64,000 bases of DNA from Cyanoderma ruficeps (taxonomy: Eukaryota; Chordata; Aves; Passeriformes; Timaliidae). Position 1 is the first letter of the stretch. The number at the start of each line of letters is the position of its first letter. The translations under genes were made by a program, and so were the position numbers. Below are positions 41,601 through 56,600 of the stretch, piece after piece. Where the stretch lies: assembly GCA_008694505.1 (NCBI GenBank), contig VZDJ01007749.1:6783457-6847456 (forward strand), given 5' to 3'. The notes below the pieces were generated by a model, which was not told where the DNA came from, searched no databases, and saw only the letters and a program-made list of their open reading frames with translations.

Positions 41601-42414
41601 CTATATAGGAAACTGTGTCTCAGGATAATACCAGTATGGTTTTTACGGTCCAAGTGGATATTAATTTGAATAATATTAAGGTTCCCCTTGCAGAATAGCA
41701 GACACCAGTTGTTTAAATTTAGGTGTTACACTCTATATATCTGAACCCAGAATGACTCTGAGTTGCTCATTACTCTGTTGCACACACTTACTGCTAATGT
41801 CACTTATGGGACTGTGAGAGGATGAGAGTGAGTTCCAGCTATTTGATTTTTTTTTTTCCCTGTGACACAGAAGAACTTTTTGTGGCTCTGGTTTGTCAGG
41901 TCACATTAATTTGCTGTCCATCTAGGGTTTGAAACTGGCAGCCCAAAAGTGATGGACAAAGGCAGTAAACCCATTGAGCCACCAAAGCACACTTCAGAGC
42001 CAACAAGCATTTCTGGGGACACCAAGGTCTTCCCTCTCGCAAGAGCACTTCAGCTGGGCTTTGTTCACTAGGTGGCACAAATGCATAAGGGATTGATTTA
42101 GAAAAGTTTTCCCCGCAGTTTTACTGTTGATGTTGTAAATGTTTCCAGGGTAATTTTGAATGTGTTTCAAGAGTGATTTAGGCTGCAAAGTTCATTTCTG
42201 AAGAAAGACCCGTAGCGATATGTCCACTGGGGAGAAGTCAGTGCACTGAGTCTGAGTCAGCTGAGGCTTGCTTCTCTCAGCTGCATTCATGTCCCTCATG
42301 ATGAACTGGTTGTATCAAAGTCTCCCCTTGCCTTCTTTGTCTTCTGTTGGATCACAGAACCAGCAGAAGAAAAGTTTTTACTAGATCAACTCTAGCCTAA
42401 TGGTATCAATGCAC

Positions 42415-42429
42415 TTTTTTTTTTTTTTT
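42415..42429. repeat. T homopolymer, 15 bases
   Basis: Uninterrupted T run followed by AAATT. No associated retrocopy was recognised. Confidence 0.8.
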
Positions 42430-42911
42430 AAATTGGAGAAGAAAAATATTTGTGGAAAAAATTTAATACTGAAAAAATTCCCATCAATTCCCATCATGGA
42501 GAAAAGAATGTAAAGGAAGACCCTAATTGAGTAGCAAGAACAGTATGAACTGGTCAACATCAATGGAAATACCAGTACGTGAAAGAGATGGTAGCCATAT
42601 CCAGCCTCACCTAAGGTTTGTCTGAATGGAGGTAGCAGAGGTAAAGCCAGTGGTGCAGCAAGGGGGGGCTGACCTATCTTCCTGCTGTCCACCAGCCACA
42701 CAGCTTCCTTCACAGCTGGAAGCATTAGACTGGACATGTGAGCTTCAAAGATAATCTGACGTTCCTTTTCTGGCTTGTCAATACAGAAGAGCTTCATACA
42801 TGTGCTCTTAGAAAGTGCTAGCATAAATCCTAAAAGATTTGTGTGCTCTGCTTCTTTCTCTAAGGATCTATTTTACTGCTCAAGATTTCCATAATTCCGC
42901 TAAATTTTACT

Positions 42912-42925
42912 TATATATATATATA
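42912..42925. repeat. TA dinucleotide repeat
   Basis: Seven TA units. Confidence 0.8.
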
Positions 42926-45232
42926 GGCTTCATATATTCTTTCTGTTAAGGGATAATTAACCCTTGGGTTTCTCTCTCTATTTCCACTTAACCCTGAAGA
43001 TAATAGAAATTATGTGATTTCAGATTCCAGGGTGAGTACAAGACCCAGCGACTCATGAGGCTTGTGCTGTGCATCAGGAGGGAGCAGGCAGTGGCAGAAA
43101 GCCACCGCAACCATTAAAATGCAAGTGGAATACTGAAGGTAGGGAAGGCTCAGGCTTTGAAAGCGAGTAACTTAAACATTTTCTTTCCAAACATCTGTAA
43201 ATTGTTAGTCTGATTTATTTTGAATTAAAAATCATTTTTAGCACACTGACAGCTTATTTTAATTTTCAGCCATTAGACTTCAGATGTTTGAATTTCACTC
43301 TACTCTATTGCCTTTGATGCTGGAGAAAGGTGCCCCTACTCATCAGGTATACTTAGGCCCTCTAGAATGGGTAAAGTTCTCTTCTTCATCTGTGTACACC
43401 ATAATCAAATCCTTGAGGCTGTCTACTACCTCTGTTGAAATTCTGGTACCATTTTCAGTCCTGTTGGAAGCAGCATTGTGCTCACTTCCTCTACAACCAG
43501 GTGTGGCAGTGTCTTGATTTAGAGTGATGTTGTCAAACATGATAACAAATATGAGATGTTCATGTCTCTGCATGGAGAAAGCCAACATAAAAGAATTCAA
43601 GACTTAAAGCACCCCTTTCTCCACTCTTTCCCTTCCACTGTTGTCATTTTGTTTTTGTTACAGTGGTTATTGTTTGTTCAGTGAAATTACTCATTCTCTC
43701 CTTCTGGAACTCCAAAACTCAGCTTGTATAAACATTTTTACCCCTAGTTTCAAAAAGAGTTATGGAAGAAAGAAAATGTATTAGATTGTATTTCTATCAT
43801 TGACTTTGATAGCCAGTATAGACTGGAGTTCAAACAAATGCCTGTGATTCTGAGCTTGGTGCTCTGACAACTGGAATAGGTGGATTTGATATTTGCTTTT
43901 TCATCTGCAGCTGAGTAAGGACTTCCATGTAGTTCAGATCTGTGCCTTGTCAGGATCTTTCTAGAAGGTGCATCTAACACTTAAAATTGGTAAAAATTTA
44001 AATCTGAATTTAAACATACTCATTTCCACCTAAAATCATGTTAGGTTAAAGAAGAGTTAAGTGTCTCTACAGAGGATGATGTTTAGCACCTGATGATCTA
44101 CCTACGCATAAAATTCAAATAGTTTGATATGGTTGCATTTTCTTTGTTTTCAGGCCCACACCATAGGATTTCATATTATTTTATCCTTTGAAATTCCTCC
44201 TTGGCAAATCTTTCAGGTTTGCTCTAATGCAGTAAGCAAACTCAACAGACCTTTTGGATGAAGCAGTTATTTTGACAGGCCGTGGAATTGACTCATCACT
44301 AATAAAAATCTGACCACCCTACAATTAAACCCAACATGGATTGTGGCAATGACACCACAGCGTGTGTTTTGCTTTTATGATTCCTCCTCTTATTATCTTC
44401 TTAGCATTTATGGCAAAGAAGAGTTTTCTGTTGATCCTAGCCAGCAGATAGCAAGCACACCTCCCAGTACATGACTTGACCTCTGAATGGTGTAAAGTTT
44501 GGACATTATAGGAACAAGATAAATTAATGATTCTAGCTTCAGGCCTCCATTCTGAAGAATTTCCTAGGTGCTGGAGCTTGTAAATAATCTGCACATATTA
44601 TTTGTCACGAATAGTATGACGAGCATCTTGCTGTGTCTGGGGAAGCAGGAGAGAAAAAAATCTCCCTTCATCTGTGCCCATCTCATCTGAATGTTTGATG
44701 AAATATACACTGACAGATTCCTGAGCAGTCCTCCAAGGCAGTGGGTATCCCCATGCTTTCCCAGACCTCCCCCTGGTCTCTGTTGTTGTGACAGGTCCTA
44801 AGCCATAGAACTAATGAAATACTTCTACTTAATACAAATATAAAAAATTCGGGATAAAACCTATGGAAATCCATGCAAAAAAAAAAAAACTAGTGAAAGA
44901 AATGTGCAAACAGAGATTGAAAAAGTGTTCTGCAGGTTTAAATTCTTAATCTGTACAATGTTTTGGGAGTCCTCAACTTTGAGAGGTTCGGAAAAATTGC
45001 TTTTCATGGAAAATGTTTAATGACTAGATACAAAAAAAATGCTTTGGGAACCCTTGTCCAGCCTGAAAATTTTAGGCCTGAATAACTTTAGTCAACTCTT
45101 TTGTAAAGAAGGTGGACTGAATATTTTGCAGTGTTATTTCCATTTCTGCTATCCCCCCACTGCAAGGTATTTCAGGAGCTTTTTTTGTGCCTTTCTGCTG
45201 TCCCTGTTGGTTTTGTGGTGGTGGTGTGGTTA

Positions 45233-45269
45233 TTTTTGTTTGTTTTGTTTTTGTTTTTGTTTTGTTTCC
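45233..45269. repeat. TTTTG-type low-complexity tract
   Basis: T-rich repeats with regularly spaced G residues (TTTG and TTTTTG units), preceded by a GTGGTGGTG stretch. Confidence 0.8.
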
Positions 45270-46990
45270 TTCTTCTCTCCCTCCTCTGACCTTTCTGGAA
45301 CCTCAGAGTTTCAGAGTTTGACTAATGCACAGTTATGGGTGAAGTGTGGTATGGATGTGAAGCAAATAATGCAGCTCTATAGCTACCAACTGCTTAATGA
45401 AACCATAACGTTGCAGTAACCGGTGGAGGAAAAACACCTCATTAAATCAGAGGGAGTCCAAGAAGTTTCTCAGGGAGGATGAGTGACTTTCCCACATCTT
45501 AAGCAGCAGGCTCTTCCTTCCTCTTATCCTTCCAATGAGCCATTCCCCAGTAATGGTCTTTCTGGCCTCTGAGGCACTGACAAGATCATATAACTTTCAG
45601 GGAAGCCCATGGTAGTTGCTGCAGTTTCTTCTTCCAGTTTAACTAATGGCTTGTGAAGTTGGAAATCCATGTCTTGAGTATGATGGATTTTGTTTGGAAA
45701 TTGATCCCAGTAGATAATTCTTTTTAAAAAGTGCCTAGAGATCAGACATGTCCAGGGAAACCTATTTAAAATGAGGCTCATCTTAACAGTCAAGGTCAAA
45801 AGAGAGATGTGAGAGAATCCTTACAGGATAAAAAGACTCATGTATATTAAACTATGTGTGCACAGTCATGCTGAATGATTTTCAAAGCCTTCTTCCTTTT
45901 TTTTTTTTTAAATTCATACATCATTCTTTGAGCTGTCTTTGCAAGCTGTCTTTCCCATGGCACTTGGCCAAGAAAGAGGACACAGGGCTACCCTATAATG
46001 GGAATCCCAGAGGAAAAGGTCAGTCATTCTCTGCCCACAAAAGAAGACTTATCAATCAGTTGTCAGACCATGAAACCAGAGCATCCAATGTTGAAGAAGC
46101 TTGAAATAGATCACCATAAACACCTCACAGCTCTTCTGCAGCGAGTGCAAGGAGGGTATGGGGGGAATGAGTGAGCTGTTCCTTCAGGTCTGGGAGAAAG
46201 TGTCATCATTCATAAACCTTTTCATAAACTGCCTTGTAGTTTCAGCAAAAATAGTGCACAAAGACAACAGTCTGCAGGGCTGGGAATTTTAGATCACTAA
46301 AGGGAGGGGATGCCTGGAGGCAGTGAAAAAATAAGGAATGCAGCTAAAGGGTTTTAAAACAGCTATCCTTAGTCTCCTCTGTGCCTGTTAATTGTTTAAA
46401 TAACTGCTTTTCTGGTGGATGGGTCTTTTTTCCACCTGTGTATTCACAATCTCACTACCAGTTGCACAAATCAAAAAGTGTCTGGGAATTTAGATATGAA
46501 TCAGTAGTTGCAGCCAGAAATTCCCAGAAGGTATTGGTGCACCAAAACTAGTGCATAGTATGCAGAGCTTTAATACAAGCTGAGTAACTCAAATTGAAGA
46601 TGCAAAGAATACCGCGAATAATTAACTCTGGGGAAGTTCACATCTGTATCTGAAATGTTCCAGCTGCCCTCTCCATGTGTGCAAAAGGCTGAAGCATAGT
46701 GCTGGATCCAAGGAGACATATTCTGGGAAAATTCAAGGCAACATATAATCTTCCTTACTGGCAACCATCTCCTAAAAGAAGAAAGAAAGAAAAAAAGCAG
46801 ATGTGAACTCCAGGAACATTATGGACATTTGTGATTTTAATATGGACTCTATGTGTACAGTTATTCTTAAAGAAAATAATTAGAGTGGAGGGAAATGCTA
46901 ATCTTAAGTCAGAGGGAGTCTTAAAATCCAGTTAGGTAGCTATTGTAATATACATTGCTCTGTTAGGACAGTTGGCCCTAAATTTGTTTT

Positions 46991-47024
46991 ATGTATGTAT
47001 TTATTTATTTATATAGATATATGT
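46991..47024. repeat. ATGT/TTTA tetranucleotide tract
   Basis: Degenerate TATG then TTTA tetranucleotide units, followed by TATAGATATATG. Confidence 0.75.
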
Positions 47025-47917
47025 ATTTAGAACAAAGGGCTGTTGGCTGAAGTCAGGCCTTGCATGACTTCACTCAGGATGCCATTTCTCAGGTTCATTA
47101 GGGATTATTTCAGTCTTGTAACACCTAACATTAATTTGGATTTAGATAGCAAATAGAAAGCTGATGCTATCTGAGATTCTGGTCTCATTTTGTTGAAGTA
47201 TCTGTTAATGGTCAAAATAGAGGGGTTTGGGTTAATCCAGAGATGGACTCAAGATGTTGCCAGTCTTGAATCTGGACACACATTTAAAAGCTCAAGTTTG
47301 AGGTGGGTGGAGGGCTACTTGGACCATTATAAATATTTCAAGATGATGAATAAACAAAGGATAGATATTTTGATTTCATTCCATTTCTGTTATCAGCTGC
47401 CAATTCTTTACAGTCCCCACCCTAACTTTTAAGGCTAAAGCCAGACTGCAGAACTGTTGTAAATCTCCTCCTGAAACTCTCAGCTCTGACAATTATTAGA
47501 CTGAATCAGTTTGCTCTGCTGAGCTGCACCATCCTCTCTGGCTACAGCTGAAAGCATTCACTAGTCATTGTTTATCCAGGTAACGTATTTGATTTGTTTT
47601 TGAAGTGAACACCAGATCTGACTGCCTCTTGATAGGCATTACACTGCACAGGAGCATTTGATGAAGAGGAATATCCACTTGAGGACCATGTAGTGCCGAG
47701 TTGTAGTGGGCTGAGATGTGCTTCTTGCTCATGGCCAGTGCTGCTTTGGGATTATCAACCATGGTCATCTTGTCACAGAAACCTCTGTGTAGTATTTCTT
47801 ATCAACATTGTCCCTGCCTAAGACATTAGTGAAATTTTAGGCAGAGTTCTTGCTAGTAAACCATCCATGTGCCCTGGAGAGGAGCCAGACCCAAAAATCT
47901 GCTGGAAAATCAAAATA

Positions 47918-47950
47918 GAAAGAGATAAAAAGAGGGAGAGAGAGAGAAAG
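47918..47950. repeat. AG-rich purine tract
   Basis: Almost pure purine run with GA dinucleotide units (GAGAGAGAGA near 47936-47947). Confidence 0.75.
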
Positions 47951-50900
47951 AATAGATAGGAAATGGGGAATACAAAAAGTTTTCACAAGTGTTTTGGATT
48001 TCTGGGCTGTATCTTCAAGCATGTGTCTGTTGATTTGCAGGCAGACAGAATCAGCCAGATGTGAACTGGGAGTGCTGTGGCTGTGTTAGGGCAGTGCTGA
48101 ACCTGGATAGTCTGAAGCTGGCTCTCAGCAAGGCTTGTGTTCACTGCTGGGCTAACCATGATGTGACTTCACATTTGTAGCTGTCAGACTTGGAGGGCAA
48201 AAGCAGAGTCACCTTAGTTCAGTCCAGAAAACAAAATGCAGATAGGCCCTTGTGCTGGTGAGAGATTCTGGCAATCTTTTTCTCACTGACAGTGCTGAAT
48301 TTATAGCCTGATCATACATTAACGCAGCTGCTCTTTGTTGCATCCAAAGCCTGTATGAAGACTATCCATGAGCAAAAGGTAGCATTGTACTCAAAATTGT
48401 GTTCTTTGTTCTGTAGAAAGAAAATGCACCTTGTCTATAATGTCAAATATTATTTGTGTAAATGAATTGGTACAGTATAATTAATGAAAAACGAAGAGAA
48501 AAGGAAAATGGAGTGTAATTCTGGAAAATACTCCAATAATGATGAGGTTAAAATAGCTATATCCGCATTCCTTTACATGTAGCCTTTCTCTGTTGTTATG
48601 CACAATCTTCCCCTGCCCCTTTGGCTCGCTGGCTTCAGTCTAGAAGAAAAATTACTGTGTCATTAATGTCCTAAATTCTACACAGGTAGAGCTATGAATG
48701 TGGTGTTGAAGGTCTTTCCCTCCTTCCCTAGTCTACATTTTCAGTTTATTTTTTTTTTCTAACAAGCTTTAACACTTCCGTTTTTTCATTAATCTGCATC
48801 TCTGCATTGCATCCAAATTTGCTGTTTGGAGTGTCTACATTTATTAGAATCTTAATTTTGTTCACTTTATTCACCTGAATAGCAGTTTCACGCATTCTTT
48901 GAGTCTTTGATTAGTGAGACAGTTGCATCCCCAGAGCCTCCAATGCTGTCTCATGCCCTCTGGTCATGCAATGTCTGTACTCATCTCCACTGTAACCTGC
49001 ATTCCCACTCTCAGGCCTTCTGCTGTCACACCATGCCTTTACACCTAGATTATTTTGTTGTTCTAGATGATTTAAGTCTTCTTCATCCATTAATACTGGT
49101 GAGCTGCTTGTTACAGCTGACTCCATAAAAATGATGGCTGTACAACATAATTAACCAAAGATAAGGAAATAAAATAGACAAAGCAATTGCCACATGGTCA
49201 TTAAAAAATTACTTTTACAAGGGAATAAACCTAAAAAAAAAAGGCTCTAGGCAGGCTGAGATGAGTCCATACAAGGCTTGCAAAGCTGTAATCTGTTGCT
49301 AGCCATTGCAATTCTATATTTACTGTTTGATGGACAGGAGTAAGAGGTGACTGATAGTACCTCTTACTGCACTAAGACCTTTGCCCAGCTTTGATGGAGC
49401 AGGAACTTCAGTTACCTGATAGCTGACTTCTCTTCTGCTTTCTGCAAGGTCCCTGCATTTCCAGGAGAGCCCTCCAGCACTCCATAACCTCATGGGCTAT
49501 GAGGCATGGGGTGGTGCTGCTCACTGTTGTGACTTGGAGGAATATGGGAATTCAGGCTTTCCTGTTGCAAAATATTCAAGTCTTGTGAACAGTAATTAAT
49601 CAATTAATATTTGCTGTTAGCAGCAAAATATCAATTTTTGCAAACTCTTCAATCTGAAGGTTAAAGGACATTTTTCAGACACATCTACACACGTAATAAA
49701 GCACTGGAGAATTGTGTCCAGATTGTGTACAGATCTATAAGTGTTCAGGAACCAGGTTTTCCATCTGTAGGTAGATATTGATTTATAATGTAGGAAAATA
49801 ACAGGATCTGTGTGAGGGTGGGCTTCTATTTTATTTGATTATTCCATTTTTTTATTTTTCAGATGTTTTGAGACACTTAATTAGTTTGCACAATTCCTAG
49901 GAAATATCCCACTTGCACAAGGAAAGGATAGCAGGTGGTAGTTTCTGTATGCTCCAGTTGGGGAGCCAGCACTTTTCTCCTTTTTCTTGTTTCTTTCTTA
50001 GGTGTGTGGCTATTTTTCATATCCAGGACCATTCCATTTCTCTTCTCACTCAGGCACCCCCAACCATTTTGTCTAATTATATCTGATGTTTTACTCATAG
50101 TATAATGCTCTTCTTCAGAGGAAATGAAAAGCAGATTGTCTCCTTGGCAGCAAAGAATAACAAATGTGCTGCACTGAATAGCTGCTAGATGAAAAAGGGA
50201 CACAATCTGCCTCTGTGCCAGCCGGTGCTAAAGACACTCTGACAGACAGGAGGCTGCTGCCTGCTCACTTGATGTCTAAAAGTGCTCTGAAGAAAAGTTA
50301 AGGTTACTATGTAAAGGTGGAATTGTGGATATCTGATTTGGCAGAAGGTATTGAAAAATTTCCAGTAGAATTTTAAAATTTGTTTCAGTGAAGTTCCATT
50401 AAAAGAAATAATAATTATAATAACAAATTGCTCTGCTTCAATAAGGTTGAAAGACATTTCCTCATCTGGACATACATTTTTATTTTGGATTTTTTTTGGA
50501 ATAAAATTTGATTTATGTATTTGGCTTCTTGCCTTTAAAAAAGAATTAATCTCTCCCTCTGAAAGCAAATACATGTATATAGGTAAATTAAAATGTATTT
50601 GAAAATCAAAATACAATTACATATTTTGGCTTTCAGAACAGGATATTTTAGTGAACCTTTTTTTTTCTTCCCAGAAATATTGTAGATGTTGTCTTCTTGA
50701 GTGATGGGGACCATCCCCCTGCCCTTCTGAACTGAGACTCTTGAATTTGGAAAGTTTTGTGTTTGTAACTGTACCTATGCCATCTATACATGTTATTTAC
50801 ACATTTCAGAAGTTATTTCAGATTCCTCTCATTCATTTTACCGAGAGGATTTTTATTGAGAGTGTGCATTAAAGTAGGCGAATTTTTCTGTTTCTTCTCC

Positions 50901-52335
50901 CAGTGTTACCTAATTTCAACGAGAAAACGAGAACGGTGAAATGCAAACCTCATGATGGCTGCATGTTCTGCTGGTTATGTTGCTGAAGCATAAAGTTTTC
51001 ATGTGACTTGTCATATAGTTCTACTCACAGCAGGCTCTGTTTGACACCTTCACAGCACATGTTAGGAATCACATTTCATATTTGAAAGAATCTACAATGA
51101 GAGCTTGCAGTGGGCAAGCCCAAACAAAAGATCCTGTGGAATTAACCCAATTACCCAAGAGAGGTGGTTGTTCTCTGTTCAATCCCATTCCAAATTTTCT
51201 CACTTTCTAAATCACTGCAACACTGCTGTGTCTGAAAGATATGTAGTTCTTGTTCAATTGTCAATAGGGTTGTTTTTTTTTCAAGTTTTGCTTCTTTGTG
51301 TTAGCCATCTTATCTAACTAATTTTACCTGCTCTGCCAACTCACTACTCAAGACTGGATTATTCATGTCTGTCTAATTTTCCCATGTGATCTCCTAACCA
51401 CAAATGTCTGCTTTTAAATTTTCCTTTTTAATTGAGTACTGAGCCACTTCATTAGTGCATCTGTGCAGATAGACTTCTGCTTTTTCACTGAAGGTTGGGT
51501 GTGGCACTATCTTGCACCTTTCACTTACACAGATAAATTCTAGCCTTTCATCATCACCTTATAGCACCGTGCAAATGAGAGGCTCATAAAAATTGTCTGT
51601 GCTTCCCCTGCCAGCCAGAAAGTATTCTCAAATATATCTTATTCATGTTGCTCTTATCAGTCAGAGAGGCTCAGTCTCCAAATTAGACCATGAATTTCAG
51701 CTTTGAGTCATCATTACTGCTCAGTCTTATTAGAAATATGAGGCAGAAATGTGTTTTTGTTTGTATGTGCAAGAACATGCTGGGTTATTGTCTGGAAGTG
51801 GCCACTCTGATCTGGAATATCTCATCAAGACAAGCACTGATGAAAATGCCCTGGGACTGTCAACATCACCTCTGAGAGCTGGACACCGAAGTGTACCATG
51901 GCAAGATAAAGTTTGGCTTAAACTCTATCCTGTATGAGGATGGACAGCTATGACCCTATGGCCCTTAAGGGGCTAGGACAGTAACTCAGAAGCAAAATAT
52001 TTCTTGTTCCTAGTGGTTTTATTGAGAACTTGTCTCCTATGTCCTTCTTTCTCATTTTCTGCCTGCTCTGCTGATGATGTTACTACTTTGGAGACTGAAC
52101 AGATTGCCCTTTCAGAATAAGGAGCTAGTATTTTCATCTCTTCCTATCTTCTGGGTTTCTAGGTGAGTTGCCAGGTTATGCCAAGGCTGTGCTTCCTCTC
52201 CAGCTTCTGTATTCCTTCTCCAGCTCTTGAACAGCAGGACCCAGTCCAGCACTGCAAAGGCACATAGAGTCTCCAAGCACCAGGTGAACATAGCAGTACA
52301 GAGACCTGCCAGGACAGAGGTAGGTTTTGCCACTT

Positions 52336-52382
52336 TTCCATATTATGTTAAAGGTAACAGTGTATTCCATATTATGTTAAAG
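52336..52382. repeat. short tandem duplication, 29-base period
   Basis: TTCCATATTATGTTAAAG occurs at 52336-52353 and 52365-52382 with no differences. Confidence 0.85.
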
Positions 52383-53600
52383 TCCCGTAATGCTGGAGGG
52401 AGTAGCTAATTTGTGGAAAAAAACCCCATTGATTAGACCTGGAGATTTTGTAGTGTAAAGATTGTGTCCTAGAAGCAGATCACTTCTCCACAAGATCTGC
52501 TCTAAGACCAGCTAGGGACAGCTGGTGAGACTTTCCAACTGTAAACAAAGGATGTGGAAATGGAGTGAAAAGGAGGATACTGACACTGAAGTCTTAATTA
52601 CAAATGAGCAAAGCATATGACATTCCAGGCTTTTTTGTGTGTGCTTACAATTATTAACTTTGAAAGAACAGCAGTAGGGACTCATTCTTAAGTTCTACTT
52701 CAGCTTTCCTTTTGTCTTATTTTTTGTGTTACCTTTTCAAGTTATTGTTTTTAATGCAGTTAATCCATCTTAGAAAACAGCCTTTTAAACTTTAAGTGCT
52801 TTTTATTGTTGCAAACAGCCCCTGCCTTCCTACCAGCTCAAATGATGTTGACATATTCACACAGTTGAAGTTGCTGTTTTGACACGTGTACGCATCGTTT
52901 TCATCTGATTCCTCGGGATGACTTCAATGCCTGAGGTTTCTTTTAACACCCTGAAAAGCCTCTGGGCTTTGTGCAAGGCTGCATTCCTAAACAGTATACC
53001 AACTGTGAGGTTCAGCCAATGTTTATTTTGCAAAATAACTTTTTAGTATCAAAAGTAAAACAGTCTTCCTACATTCCACAAAGATAGATGTTATTTGCCA
53101 TTAAAAAAAAAGTACAGAAATAATAACAATAATAATGATAGATGAAATTGCTATTTCAGGGGAAATAATTGCAGCTGAATCACAGCTGTGGGCTGACGAA
53201 GAGATAAGCACGATATGTTTTGCTTTGTCAGGCATGTGATTCAGAATTCATCTTGTTTTGCCCTCTGTGAAAGCAGGAGTGACTGGTGGTGAGGATATAT
53301 TTCATTTTTATTGGAGAACTACCTAATATATTCAGCTTCAGTGGGAGACTGATTATAACAGGATAAACTGTTAGCTGGTGTAAGTCCAGACCTCTCTAGT
53401 GATGACCTAACTTTGTTGACTTACCAGCAAATGATGTTGCCCAGTACATCTGAAAGATGCTGATCACCCAGTAAGGTTGAGTTGACTTCAGGCTGTAAGA
53501 AAAGTGACTTTTCCACTCTTGCCAAAATGTGCTCACACCCTTCCCTTGCTTTGGCAATAGCAATCATGCAGAAAGATGATCTGGCTAAAATACTCTACTT

Positions 53601-53603
<3 letters not shown>

Positions 53604-53663
<60 letters not shown>

Positions 53664-53664
53664 N
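53604..53664. repeat. 60-base T homopolymer ending in an N
   Basis: Sixty consecutive T are followed by the only ambiguous base in the window (53664), then ordinary sequence. This is most likely a homopolymer whose true length the assembly could not resolve, or a patched gap edge. Coordinates to the right may be off. Confidence 0.9.
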
Positions 53665-56600
53665 TAATTGGTCTGGCTAATTGCAGGGCCACACTGGTGG
53701 TGTTTGTTTGGAGATGTCAACAAGAGATCTCATGAGGCAAAGGCAGGGTTTGAAGGACCTTTGACCCCCTTTGAAGGACCTCAGAGATGGACTTCAAACC
53801 TCTGTCAAAAAGCTCCCTTAGACAAACAGTTGCAGATTGGGACTTTGCTCTTGCTGAAATGAATGTTAAAACCACCATGTGACAGGACTGGGCTCTTCCT
53901 GAATAAATCTGCTGATGCTACAATATAAATGTCTTTGTCATCTATATAAAATCCGTGTATCAATGTTTTGAAGAGAACGAGAAACAGACACAACCAATTG
54001 ATTTTATTATACATCTACCGCTTCCAATGCTAAGGGATTAAATCAATTATGGATAGTATGCATTCTGGGAATTGAAGCATGTGGCTTATGGAGCATGGGA
54101 AATGCCTCCATGAGCTGGAGAACCAGGAGTCAGGTGGGAGTGGGGGAAATGTCTTTCAGTATTTGTAGAATTCTGGTCTTCAAAACCATGTGTTATTGAG
54201 AGTGGCATGCTCTAAGCAAGAAAAAGGATCACTGGAAACATCGTTCTGTTAAAGATGATTTTAAATTCAGGCATTGATGTGTTATTTTCCTAAATGTAAA
54301 AATGTGCTTTTATTTTCAATGACTGCTCTCGTGAGCTGTCAACTCTCCATTTTGGGAACCAAGAAGAAATCTTTCCAAAGCCATATGAGGATATATTAGT
54401 TTTACCAAGGGTGAACATCACATAGGCACACTTCCCGGCAAGAATGACCCTACTTATGTCTCCTACTCAGCAGTTTATCTGTTTTTATAATGATCCAAAT
54501 AGATTCAAAGGGGAGGAGGGCTGAACCATTTGTTTTCTTCCCACACAAGATGCATTTCATATGCTTTGCACTTTCACAATGGTTGTGCAATCAATCTCAT
54601 TTGAAGACGTGCAGCCTGCAATATTTAGTCCTGACAACTATGCCGACACAAAGAAAGAAGGTGCAGCTTTGTTGTTCTGAATCACTTCATGAAGACCAGC
54701 CAATCTAAACAGATCTTATTTGGGTGTAAGGCTCTTTTTGGCATTATTGCCAAGTCATCTTCATGCTCAATTAAAAGCAAAACATGCTGAAGCCCTAAAC
54801 CTTTTAGCAGTTCCAGATCTACTAATGATGTCAGATTGGGCAGTTCCCACCAAGGAGCCATCATTTATTACAGAGGTTGACATCAGTGAGAGATGTTGGT
54901 CTGCTGTCAGAGCTCTTTAGCAGGACACAGGAGAACTCAACTCCGTTTTCACCTTCCACATGCAACCTTTGTGTGACCTTGATGAAACCACTGCTCTGTG
55001 CCTTGACATCATGGTACTTGGGCAGTTTATGACATATGCCTAGGCTGGATGGTGGCTTCTGAAAAGTGTGCGTTAAGTGCAATGCAGGAAACCTGTCATC
55101 ATTAGTAATGTGCTTTTGCAATTTAGAAGCTAGTTTAATTCTGGGTTGTAAGATAGAGTAAAACTTCCCTGACTGTAGTGCACTGAAAATTATCCAGTTC
55201 CTCACACCCAGTGAAGTGAGACCACTAGGTTCAAACAGTCACATGCCAGTTTCCTGGAGCCTTCCATTTCTTCTCTAGAACCTTCATTTAGGCAATTTAA
55301 GGAGGAAGTCCTGGAAATGTGCCTCAGTGCCAAATTGTCATTTTCACTGAATTCCAGTAGCAGTTGCTGATTGTCACTAATTACAAATTTTCATGTACTG
55401 CAATTGATAAAATTAGGAAAATGTAGTTGATGGCAATCACAATCAGAAAGAAGGACAAGTCTCTACCTTTTCCTCAACTATTTAGGTTCCTAAGAGAACC
55501 TAACCCTAGAGAGTGCAATTCATGATTGTAAGGTACCTTCTCTCTCAATGGGTGTCTGTCCCAATAGGAGTGCTTGCCTCTGTAACTGCTCTTGATAGCC
55601 AACTGAATTTTTTCTTTAGAAATGTTAAAACCTTCTGCCAAATGACTGTCTGAACAATTACATTTGAACCAAAAAAATGGAAGGAAAAAACATCGTGTCA
55701 GGTCAACTGGAAATGAAAGACTTGCAGTTTTTTTGATGAGGTCAGTTCTCATCCATCACATTTTTGTAACTAGATATTTATTCCATTCAAAATAAAAGGC
55801 ATCAAGACAGACATTCTTTCACTGAAAATAAATGTAGGTAAATTTGGTCTCAAAATGTTGCTTCAGTATGGAAAATGGATTCACTTAATTTTTGTCTTTT
55901 CCAAAATTATTACTTTTTTGGCTCTTCCTGTGATAGTAAAGGAAACTCAGAAATTTCAGGAGGCAGCGTCTTGTGAAATCACAGTCTAAAGAAGAAGATA
56001 ATGAGATGAAAACATGGAAATAGCAGGGAAGTTGTGCTTTCCCAATGTTCACTGGCATTATGCACTTGAGTGAATATCTGTATTCATGTGCAGAATTAAC
56101 TTTTTACAAAGAAAGTTCCCCAAAACAGTAGGAACAGTACTTTATATAAGAATGAGGTGGCTGAAGGGTAGGAAATATGGGGGGTTAGTCCTAGTTCAGG
56201 GAATTGTGTCAGGCTGTCTTCTGCTTAATGGCAGAGCTCAGATTTAATTGGAGCTCTCTGGAAGTTTCTGTTTGGTGTTTTTGATTATTCTTTTTCCCCA
56301 AACTGTATGTAGACTTGCCCCTTTGAAGGATTCTCTTAGATATGCAGACAGCTACCAGGTTTCCAGAGAGCATCAGGCTGACCACTGCCAGCTCCTGCAG
56401 CTGCAGTTCCTGATTGCAGTGCACACAAAGCCTTGGTCTTAGAGGGATTCACAAATAGATGAGTGATTTTATTTTCCCATGTTTTCTTCATGTCTTTTTA
56501 GGAAGATCAACCAGCAACTACATGCCATGTGTATAGTCTCTCTCTAACCACCAAACAGGCTGGTATTCCTACCATTCCTGTTAATCTTTTTATGCTACTA

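Larger units (their letters stand above)
37131..53603. other. long AT-rich stretch, no gene recognised
   Basis: No open frame with a recognisable domain; only simple repeats, listed separately. Two short stretches (about 38780-38810 and 41430-41455) weakly resemble the core of ancient MIR-type SINEs. The stretch could be a gene desert or a large intron. Confidence 0.4.
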
